Shown piece after piece: positions 45,241 to 45,913 of a stretch of 45,913 nucleotides of DNA. The stretch is from positions 1 through 45,913 of the forward strand of contig JAFYQP010000082.1 in assembly GCA_017559855.1 (NCBI GenBank). The letters run 5' to 3'. How positions within the stretch are numbered: the first letter of the stretch is position 1; every line of letters begins with the position of its first letter. The notes under the pieces were generated by a model. It did no database searches. It saw only the letters and a program-made list of their open reading frames with translations, and was not told the origin of the DNA. The stretch comes from Clostridia bacterium. GTDB lineage: Bacteria > Bacillota > Clostridia > Oscillospirales > JAAYXM01. Position numbers and translations under genes: made by a program.

Positions 45241-45391
45241 TTTTTGAACAGAGGATAATTGATACTCTGCTGAAATGTAAATGATTTAAAACCCGAACTC
45301 ACAGCAGATTGGATTTGTATGAGTTTTTTACAAAACATATTTCGCATAATTTACAAACTATGTTTTGAAAAAAATATACGGAGGAAAACAA

Positions 45392-45877
45392 ATGAGTAAT
45401 ATAACATTATTAGAAGATGAAGTTGTATTATATGAGGGTACAGCGACAAGCAACGATTATAAAGGTAGCCTTCATATTACATTAACATCATATCAAATGG
45501 TTATTGAGAAAGAAAAAGGATTCTTCAAAAAGGAAATTGAACTTGTTGATGCTATTTCATTAGAAGATATAAAAACATATAATGATGTAGCACAAATTAA
45601 ACAAAAAGGCAGTTCGGTTGAAATACAAACCAAAGCGAAGAATATCACATTATCATTCTCTGGAATGTTTGAAGCAAGAAAATTTGTCGGTAAAGCGATT
45701 GACGCAACAACAGGAACAACATTAGCAAAACGAAGTTCTGACAAAGTAAAAAATGCTTTTGAAATGATTGATGATACATTAGGATTAGATACTAGAGGAA
45801 CAATTAAAGGTATTTTGGAACAAGGCGTAAAAGGTACAATCATTAACGGTATTAAAAAGACCAAGAAAGATGAATAA
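45392..45877 (+). CDS. hypothetical protein, possibly PH-like domain
   Basis: This 161-residue protein is not recognised. Residues ~8-100 alternate strands in a way that recalls PH/GRAM-like folds: LLEDEVVLYEGTAT, GSLHITLTSYQMVIEKE, a KGFFKKEIELVDAISLEDIKTYN stretch, then SSVEIQTKAKNITLSF and a helix FEARKFVGKAI. The C-terminal third has helices and ends with a lysine-rich KKTKKDE. The ATG at 45392 follows CGGAGG with 9-base spacing. Codon use (ACA, TTA, AAA, ATA) is clearly more AT-rich than in guaA and purL. It is flanked by matching direct repeats, suggesting recent arrival as a small cassette. Confidence 0.6.
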   Translation: MSNITLLEDEVVLYEGTATSNDYKGSLHITLTSYQMVIEKEKGFFKKEIELVDAISLEDIKTYNDVAQIKQKGSSVEIQTKAKNITLSFSGMFEARKFVGKAIDATTGTTLAKRSSDKVKNAFEMIDDTLGLDTRGTIKGILEQGVKGTIINGIKKTKKDE

Positions 45878-45891
45878 AATCAATAATTCTC

Positions 45892-45913
45892 TGACAACAC
45901 TTTTGACAACACT
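45892..45913. repeat. direct repeat pair TGACAACACT (right copy, at window edge)
   Basis: Copies at 45892-45901 and 45904-45913 match the pair after guaA, with two rather than one base between the units. The window stops here, so more copies could follow. Confidence 0.75.

Overview
The window looks like a chromosomal segment of a spore-forming, low-to-moderate GC Firmicute of class Clostridia. It carries the sporulation genes spoIVA, yunB, yqfC, yqfD and a spoVB-like gene, a GatCAB amidotransferase, acetate kinase, AGGAGG ribosome sites, frequent TTG/GTG starts and many hairpin-plus-T terminators. An intestinal or similar anaerobic habitat is plausible but cannot be read from the sequence.

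Layout: (a) 1-1.5 kb: 3' end of a serpin, a GCAxxG cysteine protein and trmB. (b) 1.5-6.1 kb: tmcAL facing away from ackA, an unknown membrane protein, and spoIVA. (c) 6.2-12.7 kb: an exopolysaccharide-type control module (Wzz-like adaptor, tyrosine kinase with a very tyrosine-rich tail, PHP phosphatase), an SLH surface protein, an unknown anchored protein and a membrane nucleotide-sugar dehydratase. No glycosyltransferase is present. (d) 12.8-24.6 kb: one long cluster, nusB, Kae1-like gene, xseA, xseB, ispA, a ~600-nt structured RNA, oapA-like membrane protein, dxs, tlyA, nadK, argR, recN, tyrS. (e) 24.7-30.6 kb: yunB, ligA, and gatC-gatA-gatB with a miniature GatC and a compact GatA, then a YcxB-like gene. 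(f) 30.6-38.3 kb, mostly minus strand: dgkA, ybeY, phoH, yqfD, yqfC; pyrB with a zinc-ribbon tail; a plus-strand SLOG gene; a spoVB-like flippase; rpe. (g) 38.5-45.2 kb: purL, a DUF1846 gene and guaA (purine synthesis). (h) 45.2 kb to the end: an AT-rich segment bounded by short direct repeats, holding one unknown gene.

The main discovery is the 600-nt gene-free stretch between ispA and dxs. Its position, length, terminal pairing and downstream four-helix membrane protein match the OLE RNA / OapA ribonucleoprotein system, a large bacterial noncoding RNA complex whose role is still only partly understood. Here it has a promoter of its own inside the isoprenoid operon. Secondary points are a GMP synthetase without a working glutaminase domain, an aspartate carbamoyltransferase that has acquired only the zinc ribbon of PyrI, a 56-residue GatC, a kinase tail with 18 tyrosines, and a repeat-flanked insert behind guaA.
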